Made by a program: the position numbers and the translations under genes. Below are positions 36,101 through 51,100 of a stretch of DNA of 64,000 nucleotides, piece by piece. The DNA is from Urophycis tenuis. Its lineage: Eukaryota; Chordata; Actinopteri; Gadiformes; Phycidae. The notes under the pieces are model-generated. The model was not told the origin of the DNA. It did no database searches and worked only from the letters and a program-made list of their open reading frames with translations. The number at the start of each line of letters is the position of its first letter. The first letter of the stretch is position 1. Location of the stretch: NCBI GenBank assembly GCA_036785325.1, contig JAXIVH010000503.1:1-64000 (forward strand), given 5' to 3'.

Positions 36101-39100
36101 ATTGACCCGAGAGGTCCCTTAGAGCCAAGTAGGCCATTTATTTTCCGTATATTGCCCAAAAGAGGCCAAAAATAATATACGAGGTACGCTAACCGGTTAT
36201 TGGTAAAGGATGGAACTAAGTAAAGGAAAAGGGAAATGAAGGAGGACAAAGAGAAGGGGTAATTGGGTTAATAAATTAATTTAATACAACTCATGGGGGA
36301 TTACAATCAATAAAAATACAGGGCTAAACATTCATAAATACAAACAAGTTCATTGGGCACAATATAAAGATACAAACAGTAAAACCTAAACATTGGACAC
36401 AAAACAAGGGAGAGTATAAAAAGGGAGAAAACACAAGTAAGATTCAGTTTGGCAGTGGCTTTCGGAGGAGCAGCATCTCCCCACATTAGAAAACGAAGGG
36501 ATCTGTATGTCGTGGCCCTGGCCTGAAGAAGCCCAAATTAGGGCGAAACGTTGCGAAGGGCGCCACCTAGGACATACAGAAAAAAGAACAACAAGGTTAA
36601 CCAAACACAAACGGGTGGGAATTAGAAAAACAAACTAAGCCAAACTATAAAACATAAAAAACAACAAAAAAATAGAAAAAACTAAAAAACCTAAAAATAG
36701 AAGATGGAAAGAGGGAGGTGACTTACCGTATGGCAGGACAGTGCATTCACTCCGGGGATGATCACGCCCCGGAGTTTTTCTTTCATAAACCTAACTCGCC
36801 AGCGCCGCCTACGGGTCATGGTCGCCCCCCTTGCTCCATACTAAGCTAAATTATGCTAACTAACCCCTTACTCTAACCCTAAACTTAACCCAATTTGTTC
36901 CCCAGCCCTAACCCTAACCCAATTTGGCCCAAGCCCTAAACCTAAACCTAATTTGGTCTCTAATCAAGCCTAAACCTAACCCAATTTGGCCCATATACCT
37001 AAACCTAACCCAATTTGGGCCCCTAATCCTAAACCTAATTCTAAGCCTAGCCCAATTTGTGGCCCTAACCCTAACCCCTCTATCTAAAGCCTAATTTGGT
37101 TCCCCAACCCCACCCTTAAGCCCAAACCCTGACCATAACCCGTAAATTGACCCGAGAGGTCCCTTAGAGCCAAGTAGGCCATTTATTTTCCGTATATTGC
37201 CCAAAAGAGGCCAAAAATAATATACGAGGTACGCTAACCGGTTATTGGTAAAGGATGGAACTAAGTAAAGGAAAAGGGAAATGAAGGAGGACAAAGAGAA
37301 GGGGTAATTGGGTTAATAAATTAATTTAATACAACTCATGGGGGATTACAATCAATAAAAATACAGGGCTAAACATTCATAAATACAAACAAGTTCATTG
37401 GGCACAATATAAAGATACAAACAGTAAAACCTAAACATTGGACACAAAACAAGGGAGAGTATAAAAAGGGAGAAAACACAAGTAAGATTCAGTTTGGCAG
37501 TGGCTTTCGGAGGAGCAGCATCTCCCCACATTAGAAAACGAAGGGATCTGTATGTCGTGGCCCTGGCCTGAAGAAGCCCAAATTAGGGCGAAACGTTGCG
37601 AAGGGCGCCACCTAGGACATACAGAAAAAAGAACAACAAGGTTAACCAAACACAAACGGGTGGGAATTAGAAAAACAAACTAAGCCAAACTATAAAACAT
37701 AAAAAACAACAAAAAAATAGAAAAAACTAAAAAACCTAAAAATAGAAGATGGAAAGAGGGAGGTGACTTACCGTATGGCAGGACAGTGCATTCACTCCGG
37801 GGATGATCACGCCCCGGAGTTTTTCTTTCATAAACCTAACTCGCCAGCGCCGCCTACGGGTCATGGTCGCCCCCCTTGCTCCATACTAAGCTAAATTATG
37901 CTAACTAACCCCTTACTCTAACCCTAAACTTAACCCAATTTGTTCCCCAGCCCTAACCCTAACCCAATTTGGCCCAAGCCCTAAACCTAAACCTAATTTG
38001 GTCTCTAATCAAGCCTAAACCTAACCCAATTTGGCCCATATACCTAAACCTAACCCAATTTGGGCCCCTAATCCTAAACCTAATTCTAAGCCTAGCCCAA
38101 TTTGTGGCCCTAACCCTAACCCCTCTATCTAAAGCCTAATTTGGTTCCCCAACCCCACCCTTAAGCCCAAACCCTGACCATAACCCGTAAATTGACCCGA
38201 GAGGTCCCTTAGAGCCAAGTAGGCCATTTATTTTCCGTATATTGCCCAAAAGAGGCCAAAAATAATATACGAGGTACGCTAACCGGTTATTGGTAAAGGA
38301 TGGAACTAAGTAAAGGAAAAGGGAAATGAAGGAGGACAAAGAGAAGGGGTAATTGGGTTAATAAATTAATTTAATACAACTCATGGGGGATTACAATCAA
38401 TAAAAATACAGGGCTAAACATTCATAAATACAAACAAGTTCATTGGGCACAATATAAAGATACAAACAGTAAAACCTAAACATTGGACACAAAACAAGGG
38501 AGAGTATAAAAAGGGAGAAAACACAAGTAAGATTCAGTTTGGCAGTGGCTTTCGGAGGAGCAGCATCTCCCCACATTAGAAAACGAAGGGATCTGTATGT
38601 CGTGGCCCTGGCCTGAAGAAGCCCAAATTAGGGCGAAACGTTGCGAAGGGCGCCACCTAGGACATACAGAAAAAAGAACAACAAGGTTAACCAAACACAA
38701 ACGGGTGGGAATTAGAAAAACAAACTAAGCCAAACTATAAAACATAAAAAACAACAAAAAAATAGAAAAAACTAAAAAACCTAAAAATAGAAGATGGAAA
38801 GAGGGAGGTGACTTACCGTATGGCAGGACAGTGCATTCACTCCGGGGATGATCACGCCCCGGAGTTTTTCTTTCATAAACCTAACTCGCCAGCGCCGCCT
38901 ACGGGTCATGGTCGCCCCCCTTGCTCCATACTAAGCTAAATTATGCTAACTAACCCCTTACTCTAACCCTAAACTTAACCCAATTTGTTCCCCAGCCCTA
39001 ACCCTAACCCAATTTGGCCCAAGCCCTAAACCTAAACCTAATTTGGTCTCTAATCAAGCCTAAACCTAACCCAATTTGGCCCATATACCTAAACCTAACC

Positions 39101-42100
39101 CAATTTGGGCCCCTAATCCTAAACCTAATTCTAAGCCTAGCCCAATTTGTGGCCCTAACCCTAACCCCTCTATCTAAAGCCTAATTTGGTTCCCCAACCC
39201 CACCCTTAAGCCCAAACCCTGACCATAACCCGTAAATTGACCCGAGAGGTCCCTTAGAGCCAAGTAGGCCATTTATTTTCCGTATATTGCCCAAAAGAGG
39301 CCAAAAATAATATACGAGGTACGCTAACCGGTTATTGGTAAAGGATGGAACTAAGTAAAGGAAAAGGGAAATGAAGGAGGACAAAGAGAAGGGGTAATTG
39401 GGTTAATAAATTAATTTAATACAACTCATGGGGGATTACAATCAATAAAAATACAGGGCTAAACATTCATAAATACAAACAAGTTCATTGGGCACAATAT
39501 AAAGATACAAACAGTAAAACCTAAACATTGGACACAAAACAAGGGAGAGTATAAAAAGGGAGAAAACACAAGTAAGATTCAGTTTGGCAGTGGCTTTCGG
39601 AGGAGCAGCATCTCCCCACATTAGAAAACGAAGGGATCTGTATGTCGTGGCCCTGGCCTGAAGAAGCCCAAATTAGGGCGAAACGTTGCGAAGGGCGCCA
39701 CCTAGGACATACAGAAAAAAGAACAACAAGGTTAACCAAACACAAACGGGTGGGAATTAGAAAAACAAACTAAGCCAAACTATAAAACATAAAAAACAAC
39801 AAAAAAATAGAAAAAACTAAAAAACCTAAAAATAGAAGATGGAAAGAGGGAGGTGACTTACCGTATGGCAGGACAGTGCATTCACTCCGGGGATGATCAC
39901 GCCCCGGAGTTTTTCTTTCATAAACCTAACTCGCCAGCGCCGCCTACGGGTCATGGTCGCCCCCCTTGCTCCATACTAAGCTAAATTATGCTAACTAACC
40001 CCTTACTCTAACCCTAAACTTAACCCAATTTGTTCCCCAGCCCTAACCCTAACCCAATTTGGCCCAAGCCCTAAACCTAAACCTAATTTGGTCTCTAATC
40101 AAGCCTAAACCTAACCCAATTTGGCCCATATACCTAAACCTAACCCAATTTGGGCCCCTAATCCTAAACCTAATTCTAAGCCTAGCCCAATTTGTGGCCC
40201 TAACCCTAACCCCTCTATCTAAAGCCTAATTTGGTTCCCCAACCCCACCCTTAAGCCCAAACCCTGACCATAACCCGTAAATTGACCCGAGAGGTCCCTT
40301 AGAGCCAAGTAGGCCATTTATTTTCCGTATATTGCCCAAAAGAGGCCAAAAATAATATACGAGGTACGCTAACCGGTTATTGGTAAAGGATGGAACTAAG
40401 TAAAGGAAAAGGGAAATGAAGGAGGACAAAGAGAAGGGGTAATTGGGTTAATAAATTAATTTAATACAACTCATGGGGGATTACAATCAATAAAAATACA
40501 GGGCTAAACATTCATAAATACAAACAAGTTCATTGGGCACAATATAAAGATACAAACAGTAAAACCTAAACATTGGACACAAAACAAGGGAGAGTATAAA
40601 AAGGGAGAAAACACAAGTAAGATTCAGTTTGGCAGTGGCTTTCGGAGGAGCAGCATCTCCCCACATTAGAAAACGAAGGGATCTGTATGTCGTGGCCCTG
40701 GCCTGAAGAAGCCCAAATTAGGGCGAAACGTTGCGAAGGGCGCCACCTAGGACATACAGAAAAAAGAACAACAAGGTTAACCAAACACAAACGGGTGGGA
40801 ATTAGAAAAACAAACTAAGCCAAACTATAAAACATAAAAAACAACAAAAAAATAGAAAAAACTAAAAAACCTAAAAATAGAAGATGGAAAGAGGGAGGTG
40901 ACTTACCGTATGGCAGGACAGTGCATTCACTCCGGGGATGATCACGCCCCGGAGTTTTTCTTTCATAAACCTAACTCGCCAGCGCCGCCTACGGGTCATG
41001 GTCGCCCCCCTTGCTCCATACTAAGCTAAATTATGCTAACTAACCCCTTACTCTAACCCTAAACTTAACCCAATTTGTTCCCCAGCCCTAACCCTAACCC
41101 AATTTGGCCCAAGCCCTAAACCTAAACCTAATTTGGTCTCTAATCAAGCCTAAACCTAACCCAATTTGGCCCATATACCTAAACCTAACCCAATTTGGGC
41201 CCCTAATCCTAAACCTAATTCTAAGCCTAGCCCAATTTGTGGCCCTAACCCTAACCCCTCTATCTAAAGCCTAATTTGGTTCCCCAACCCCACCCTTAAG
41301 CCCAAACCCTGACCATAACCCGTAAATTGACCCGAGAGGTCCCTTAGAGCCAAGTAGGCCATTTATTTTCCGTATATTGCCCAAAAGAGGCCAAAAATAA
41401 TATACGAGGTACGCTAACCGGTTATTGGTAAAGGATGGAACTAAGTAAAGGAAAAGGGAAATGAAGGAGGACAAAGAGAAGGGGTAATTGGGTTAATAAA
41501 TTAATTTAATACAACTCATGGGGGATTACAATCAATAAAAATACAGGGCTAAACATTCATAAATACAAACAAGTTCATTGGGCACAATATAAAGATACAA
41601 ACAGTAAAACCTAAACATTGGACACAAAACAAGGGAGAGTATAAAAAGGGAGAAAACACAAGTAAGATTCAGTTTGGCAGTGGCTTTCGGAGGAGCAGCA
41701 TCTCCCCACATTAGAAAACGAAGGGATCTGTATGTCGTGGCCCTGGCCTGAAGAAGCCCAAATTAGGGCGAAACGTTGCGAAGGGCGCCACCTAGGACAT
41801 ACAGAAAAAAGAACAACAAGGTTAACCAAACACAAACGGGTGGGAATTAGAAAAACAAACTAAGCCAAACTATAAAACATAAAAAACAACAAAAAAATAG
41901 AAAAAACTAAAAAACCTAAAAATAGAAGATGGAAAGAGGGAGGTGACTTACCGTATGGCAGGACAGTGCATTCACTCCGGGGATGATCACGCCCCGGAGT
42001 TTTTCTTTCATAAACCTAACTCGCCAGCGCCGCCTACGGGTCATGGTCGCCCCCCTTGCTCCATACTAAGCTAAATTATGCTAACTAACCCCTTACTCTA

Positions 42101-45100
42101 ACCCTAAACTTAACCCAATTTGTTCCCCAGCCCTAACCCTAACCCAATTTGGCCCAAGCCCTAAACCTAAACCTAATTTGGTCTCTAATCAAGCCTAAAC
42201 CTAACCCAATTTGGCCCATATACCTAAACCTAACCCAATTTGGGCCCCTAATCCTAAACCTAATTCTAAGCCTAGCCCAATTTGTGGCCCTAACCCTAAC
42301 CCCTCTATCTAAAGCCTAATTTGGTTCCCCAACCCCACCCTTAAGCCCAAACCCTGACCATAACCCGTAAATTGACCCGAGAGGTCCCTTAGAGCCAAGT
42401 AGGCCATTTATTTTCCGTATATTGCCCAAAAGAGGCCAAAAATAATATACGAGGTACGCTAACCGGTTATTGGTAAAGGATGGAACTAAGTAAAGGAAAA
42501 GGGAAATGAAGGAGGACAAAGAGAAGGGGTAATTGGGTTAATAAATTAATTTAATACAACTCATGGGGGATTACAATCAATAAAAATACAGGGCTAAACA
42601 TTCATAAATACAAACAAGTTCATTGGGCACAATATAAAGATACAAACAGTAAAACCTAAACATTGGACACAAAACAAGGGAGAGTATAAAAAGGGAGAAA
42701 ACACAAGTAAGATTCAGTTTGGCAGTGGCTTTTGGAGGAGCAGCATCTCCCCACATTAGAAAACGAAGGGATCTGTATGTCGTGGCCCTGGCCTGAAGAA
42801 GCCCAAATTAGGGCGAAACGTTGCGAAGGGCGCCACCTAGGACATACAGAAAAAAGAACAACAAGGTTAACCAAACACAAACGGGTGGGAATTAGAAAAA
42901 CAAACTAAGCCAAACTATAAAACATAAAAAACAACAAAAAAATAGAAAAAACTAAAAAACCTAAAAATAGAAGATGGAAAGAGGGAGGTGACTTACCGTA
43001 TGGCAGGACAGTGCATTCACTCCGGGGATGATCACGCCCCGGAGTTTTTCTTTCATAAACCTAACTCGCCAGCGCCGCCTACGGGTCATGGTCGCCCCCC
43101 TTGCTCCATACTAAGCTAAATTATGCTAACTAACCCCTTACTCTAACCCTAAACTTAACCCAATTTGTTCCCCAGCCCTAACCCTAACCCAATTTGGCCC
43201 AAGCCCTAAACCTAAACCTAATTTGGTCTCTAATCAAGCCTAAACCTAACCCAATTTGGCCCATATACCTAAACCTAACCCAATTTGGGCCCCTAATCCT
43301 AAACCTAATTCTAAGCCTAGCCCAATTTGTGGCCCTAACCCTAACCCCTCTATCTAAAGCCTAATTTGGTTCCCCAACCCCACCCTTAAGCCCAAACCCT
43401 GACCATAACCCGTAAATTGACCCGAGAGGTCCCTTAGAGCCAAGTAGGCCATTTATTTTCCGTATATTGCCCAAAAGAGGCCAAAAATAATATACGAGGT
43501 ACGCTAACCGGTTATTGGTAAAGGATGGAACTAAGTAAAGGAAAAGGGAAATGAAGGAGGACAAAGAGAAGGGGTAATTGGGTTAATAAATTAATTTAAT
43601 ACAACTCATGGGGGATTACAATCAATAAAAATACAGGGCTAAACATTCATAAATACAAACAAGTTCATTGGGCACAATATAAAGATACAAACAGTAAAAC
43701 CTAAACATTGGACACAAAACAAGGGAGAGTATAAAAAGGGAGAAAACACAAGTAAGATTCAGTTTGGCAGTGGCTTTCGGAGGAGCAGCATCTCCCCACA
43801 TTAGAAAACGAAGGGATCTGTATGTCGTGGCCCTGGCCTGAAGAAGCCCAAATTAGGGCGAAACGTTGCGAAGGGCGCCACCTAGGACATACAGAAAAAA
43901 GAACAACAAGGTTAACCAAACACAAACGGGTGGGAATTAGAAAAACAAACTAAGCCAAACTATAAAACATAAAAAACAACAAAAAAATAGAAAAAACTAA
44001 AAAACCTAAAAATAGAAGATGGAAAGAGGGAGGTGACTTACCGTATGGCAGGACAGTGCATTCACTCCGGGGATGATCACGCCCCGGAGTTTTTCTTTCA
44101 TAAACCTAACTCGCCAGCGCCGCCTACGGGTCATGGTCGCCCCCCTTGCTCCATACTAAGCTAAATTATGCTAACTAACCCCTTACTCTAACCCTAAACT
44201 TAACCCAATTTGTTCCCCAGCCCTAACCCTAACCCAATTTGGCCCAAGCCCTAAACCTAAACCTAATTTGGTCTCTAATCAAGCCTAAACCTAACCCAAT
44301 TTGGCCCATATACCTAAACCTAACCCAATTTGGGCCCCTAATCCTAAACCTAATTCTAAGCCTAGCCCAATTTGTGGCCCTAACCCTAACCCCTCTATCT
44401 AAAGCCTAATTTGGTTCCCCAACCCCACCCTTAAGCCCAAACCCTGACCATAACCCGTAAATTGACCCGAGAGGTCCCTTAGAGCCAAGTAGGCCATTTA
44501 TTTTCCGTATATTGCCCAAAAGAGGCCAAAAATAATATACGAGGTACGCTAACCGGTTATTGGTAAAGGATGGAACTAAGTAAAGGAAAAGGGAAATGAA
44601 GGAGGACAAAGAGAAGGGGTAATTGGGTTAATAAATTAATTTAATACAACTCATGGGGGATTACAATCAATAAAAATACAGGGCTAAACATTCATAAATA
44701 CAAACAAGTTCATTGGGCACAATATAAAGATACAAACAGTAAAACCTAAACATTGGACACAAAACAAGGGAGAGTATAAAAAGGGAGAAAACACAAGTAA
44801 GATTCAGTTTGGCAGTGGCTTTCGGAGGAGCAGCATCTCCCCACATTAGAAAACGAAGGGATCTGTATGTCGTGGCCCTGGCCTGAAGAAGCCCAAATTA
44901 GGGCGAAACGTTGCGAAGGGCGCCACCTAGGACATACAGAAAAAAGAACAACAAGGTTAACCAAACACAAACGGGTGGGAATTAGAAAAACAAACTAAGC
45001 CAAACTATAAAACATAAAAAACAACAAAAAAATAGAAAAAACTAAAAAACCTAAAAATAGAAGATGGAAAGAGGGAGGTGACTTACCGTATGGCAGGACA

Positions 45101-48100
45101 GTGCATTCACTCCGGGGATGATCACGCCCCGGAGTTTTTCTTTCATAAACCTAACTCGCCAGCGCCGCCTACGGGTCATGGTCGCCCCCCTTGCTCCATA
45201 CTAAGCTAAATTATGCTAACTAACCCCTTACTCTAACCCTAAACTTAACCCAATTTGTTCCCCAGCCCTAACCCTAACCCAATTTGGCCCAAGCCCTAAA
45301 CCTAAACCTAATTTGGTCTCTAATCAAGCCTAAACCTAACCCAATTTGGCCCATATACCTAAACCTAACCCAATTTGGGCCCCTAATCCTAAACCTAATT
45401 CTAAGCCTAGCCCAATTTGTGGCCCTAACCCTAACCCCTCTATCTAAAGCCTAATTTGGTTCCCCAACCCCACCCTTAAGCCCAAACCCTGACCATAACC
45501 CGTAAATTGACCCGAGAGGTCCCTTAGAGCCAAGTAGGCCATTTATTTTCCGTATATTGCCCAAAAGAGGCCAAAAATAATATACGAGGTACGCTAACCG
45601 GTTATTGGTAAAGGATGGAACTAAGTAAAGGAAAAGGGAAATGAAGGAGGACAAAGAGAAGGGGTAATTGGGTTAATAAATTAATTTAATACAACTCATG
45701 GGGGATTACAATCAATAAAAATACAGGGCTAAACATTCATAAATACAAACAAGTTCATTGGGCACAATATAAAGATACAAACAGTAAAACCTAAACATTG
45801 GACACAAAACAAGGGAGAGTATAAAAAGGGAGAAAACACAAGTAAGATTCAGTTTGGCAGTGGCTTTCGGAGGAGCAGCATCTCCCCACATTAGAAAACG
45901 AAGGGATCTGTATGTCGTGGCCCTGGCCTGAAGAAGCCCAAATTAGGGCGAAACGTTGCGAAGGGCGCCACCTAGGACATACAGAAAAAAGAACAACAAG
46001 GTTAACCAAACACAAACGGGTGGGAATTAGAAAAACAAACTAAGCCAAACTATAAAACATAAAAAACAACAAAAAAATAGAAAAAACTAAAAAACCTAAA
46101 AATAGAAGATGGAAAGAGGGAGGTGACTTACCGTATGGCAGGACAGTGCATTCACTCCGGGGATGATCATGCCCCGGAGTTTTTCTTTCGTAAACCTAAC
46201 TCGCCAGCGCCGCCTACGGGTCATGGTCGCCCCCCTTGCTCCATACTAAGCTAAATTATGCTAACTAACCCCTTACTCTAACCCTAAACTTAACCCAATT
46301 TGTTCCCCAGCCCTAACCCTAACCCAATTTGGCCCAAGCCCTAAACCTAAACCTAATTTGGTCTCTAATCAAGCCTAAACCTAACCCAATTTGGCCCATA
46401 TACCTAAACCTAACCCAATTTGGGCCCCTAATCCTAAACCTAATTCTAAGCCTAGCCCAATTTGTGGCCCTAACCCTAACCCCTCTATCTAAAGCCTAAT
46501 TTGGTTCCCCAACCCCACCCTTAAGCCCAAACCCTGACCATAACCCGTAAATTGACCCGAGAGGTCCCTTAGAGCCAAGTAGGCCATTTATTTTCCGTAT
46601 ATTGCCCAAAAGAGGCCAAAAATAATATACGAGGTACGCTAACCGGTTATTGGTAAAGGATGGAACTAAGTAAAGGAAAAGGGAAATGAAGGAGGACAAA
46701 GAGAAGGGGTAATTGGGTTAATAAATTAATTTAATACAACTCATGGGGGATTACAATCAATAAAAATACAGGGCTAAACATTCATAAATACAAACAAGTT
46801 CATTGGGCACAATATAAAGATACAAACAGTAAAACCTAAACATTGGACACAAAACAAGGGAGAGTATAAAAAGGGAGAAAACACAAGTAAGATTCAGTTT
46901 GGCAGTGGCTTTCGGAGGAGCAGCATCTCCCCACATTAGAAAACGAAGGGATCTGTATGTCGTGGCCCTGGCCTGAAGAAGCCCAAATTAGGGCGAAACG
47001 TTGCGAAGGGCGCCACCTAGGACATACAGAAAAAAGAACAACAAGGTTAACCAAACACAAACGGGTGGGAATTAGAAAAACAAACTAAGCCAAACTATAA
47101 AACATAAAAAACAACAAAAAAATAGAAAAAACTAAAAAACCTAAAAATAGAAGATGGAAAGAGGGAGGTGACTTACCGTATGGCAGGACAGTGCATTCAC
47201 TCCGGGGATGATCACGCCCCGGAGTTTTTCTTTCATAAACCTAACTCGCCAGCGCCGCCTACGGGTCATGGTCGCCCCCCTTGCTCCATACTAAGCTAAA
47301 TTATGCTAACTAACCCCTTACTCTAACCCTAAACTTAACCCAATTTGTTCCCCAGCCCTAACCCTAACCCAATTTGGCCCAAGCCCTAAACCTAAACCTA
47401 ATTTGGTCTCTAATCAAGCCTAAACCTAACCCAATTTGGCCCATATACCTAAACCTAACCCAATTTGGGCCCCTAATCCTAAACCTAATTCTAAGCCTAG
47501 CCCAATTTGTGGCCCTAACCCTAACCCCTCTATCTAAAGCCTAATTTGGTTCCCCAACCCCACCCTTAAGCCCAAACCCTGACCATAACCCGTAAATTGA
47601 CCCGAGAGGTCCCTTAGAGCCAAGTAGGCCATTTATTTTCCGTATATTGCCCAAAAGAGGCCAAAAATAATATACGAGGTACGCTAACCGGTTATTGGTA
47701 AAGGATGGAACTAAGTAAAGGAAAAGGGAAATGAAGGAGGACAAAGAGAAGGGGTAATTGGGTTAATAAATTAATTTAATACAACTCATGGGGGATTACA
47801 ATCAATAAAAATACAGGGCTAAACATTCATAAATACAAACAAGTTCATTGGGCACAATATAAAGATACAAACAGTAAAACCTAAACATTGGACACAAAAC
47901 AAGGGAGAGTATAAAAAGGGAGAAAACACAAGTAAGATTCAGTTTGGCAGTGGCTTTCGGAGGAGCAGCATCTCCCCACATTAGAAAACGAAGGGATCTG
48001 TATGTCGTGGCCCTGGCCTGAAGAAGCCCAAATTAGGGCGAAACGTTGCGAAGGGCGCCACCTAGGACATACAGAAAAAAGAACAACAAGGTTAACCAAA

Positions 48101-51100
48101 CACAAACGGGTGGGAATTAGAAAAACAAACTAAGCCAAACTATAAAACATAAAAAACAACAAAAAAATAGAAAAAACTAAAAAACCTAAAAATAGAAGAT
48201 GGAAAGAGGGAGGTGACTTACCGTATGGCAGGACAGTGCATTCACTCCGGGGATGATCACGCCCCGGAGTTTTTCTTTCATAAACCTAACTCGCCAGCGC
48301 CGCCTACGGGTCATGGTCGCCCCCCTTGCTCCATACTAAGCTAAATTATGCTAACTAACCCCTTACTCTAACCCTAAACTTAACCCAATTTGTTCCCCAG
48401 CCCTAACCCTAACCCAATTTGGCCCAAGCCCTAAACCTAAACCTAATTTGGTCTCTAATCAAGCCTAAACCTAACCCAATTTGGCCCATATACCTAAACC
48501 TAACCCAATTTGGGCCCCTAATCCTAAACCTAATTCTAAGCCTAGCCCAATTTGTGGCCCTAACCCTAACCCCTCTATCTAAAGCCTAATTTGGTTCCCC
48601 AACCCCACCCTTAAGCCCAAACCCTGACCATAACCCGTAAATTGACCCGAGAGGTCCCTTAGAGCCAAGTAGGCCATTTATTTTCCGTATATTGCCCAAA
48701 AGAGGCCAAAAATAATATACGAGGTACGCTAACCGGTTATTGGTAAAGGATGGAACTAAGTAAAGGAAAAGGGAAATGAAGGAGGACAAAGAGAAGGGGT
48801 AATTGGGTTAATAAATTAATTTAATACAACTCATGGGGGATTACAATCAATAAAAATACAGGGCTAAACATTCATAAATACAAACAAGTTCATTGGGCAC
48901 AATATAAAGATACAAACAGTAAAACCTAAACATTGGACACAAAACAAGGGAGAGTATAAAAAGGGAGAAAACACAAGTAAGATTCAGTTTGGCAGTGGCT
49001 TTCGGAGGAGCAGCATCTCCCCACATTAGAAAACGAAGGGATCTGTATGTCGTGGCCCTGGCCTGAAGAAGCCCAAATTAGGGCGAAACGTTGCGAAGGG
49101 CGCCACCTAGGACATACAGAAAAAAGAACAACAAGGTTAACCAAACACAAACGGGTGGGAATTAGAAAAACAAACTAAGCCAAACTATAAAACATAAAAA
49201 ACAACAAAAAAATAGAAAAAACTAAAAAACCTAAAAATAGAAGATGGAAAGAGGGAGGTGACTTACCGTATGGCAGGACAGTGCATTCACTCCGGGGATG
49301 ATCACGCCCCGGAGTTTTTCTTTCATAAACCTAACTCGCCAGCGCCGCCTACGGGTCATGGTCGCCCCCCTTGCTCCATACTAAGCTAAATTATGCTAAC
49401 TAACCCCTTACTCTAACCCTAAACTTAACCCAATTTGTTCCCCAGCCCTAACCCTAACCCAATTTGGCCCAAGCCCTAAACCTAAACCTAATTTGGTCTC
49501 TAATCAAGCCTAAACCTAACCCAATTTGGCCCATATACCTAAACCTAACCCAATTTGGGCCCCTAATCCTAAACCTAATTCTAAGCCTAGCCCAATTTGT
49601 GGCCCTAACCCTAACCCCTCTATCTAAAGCCTAATTTGGTTCCCCAACCCCACCCTTAAGCCCAAACCCTGACCATAACCCGTAAATTGACCCGAGAGGT
49701 CCCTTAGAGCCAAGTAGGCCATTTATTTTCCGTATATTGCCCAAAAGAGGCCAAAAATAATATACGAGGTACGCTAACCGGTTATTGGTAAAGGATGGAA
49801 CTAAGTAAAGGAAAAGGGAAATGAAGGAGGACAAAGAGAAGGGGTAATTGGGTTAATAAATTAATTTAATACAACTCATGGGGGATTACAATCAATAAAA
49901 ATACAGGGCTAAACATTCATAAATACAAACAAGTTCATTGGGCACAATATAAAGATACAAACAGTAAAACCTAAACATTGGACACAAAACAAGGGAGAGT
50001 ATAAAAAGGGAGAAAACACAAGTAAGATTCAGTTTGGCAGTGGCTTTCGGAGGAGCAGCATCTCCCCACATTAGAAAACGAAGGGATCTGTATGTCGTGG
50101 CCCTGGCCTGAAGAAGCCCAAATTAGGGCGAAACGTTGCGAAGGGCGCCACCTAGGACATACAGAAAAAAGAACAACAAGGTTAACCAAACACAAACGGG
50201 TGGGAATTAGAAAAACAAACTAAGCCAAACTATAAAACATAAAAAACAACAAAAAAATAGAAAAAACTAAAAAACCTAAAAATAGAAGATGGAAAGAGGG
50301 AGGTGACTTACCGTATGGCAGGACAGTGCATTCACTCCGGGGATGATCACGCCCCGGAGTTTTTCTTTCATAAACCTAACTCGCCAGCGCCGCCTACGGG
50401 TCATGGTCGCCCCCCTTGCTCCATACTAAGCTAAATTATGCTAACTAACCCCTTACTCTAACCCTAAACTTAACCCAATTTGTTCCCCAGCCCTAACCCT
50501 AACCCAATTTGGCCCAAGCCCTAAACCTAAACCTAATTTGGTCTCTAATCAAGCCTAAACCTAACCCAATTTGGCCCATATACCTAAACCTAACCCAATT
50601 TGGGCCCCTAATCCTAAACCTAATTCTAAGCCTAGCCCAATTTGTGGCCCTAACCCTAACCCCTCTATCTAAAGCCTAATTTGGTTCCCCAACCCCACCC
50701 TTAAGCCCAAACCCTGACCATAACCCGTAAATTGACCCGAGAGGTCCCTTAGAGCCAAGTAGGCCATTTATTTTCCGTATATTGCCCAAAAGAGGCCAAA
50801 AATAATATACGAGGTACGCTAACCGGTTATTGGTAAAGGATGGAACTAAGTAAAGGAAAAGGGAAATGAAGGAGGACAAAGAGAAGGGGTAATTGGGTTA
50901 ATAAATTAATTTAATACAACTCATGGGGGATTACAATCAATAAAAATACAGGGCTAAACATTCATAAATACAAACAAGTTCATTGGGCACAATATAAAGA
51001 TACAAACAGTAAAACCTAAACATTGGACACAAAACAAGGGAGAGTATAAAAAGGGAGAAAACACAAGTAAGATTCAGTTTGGCAGTGGCTTTCGGAGGAG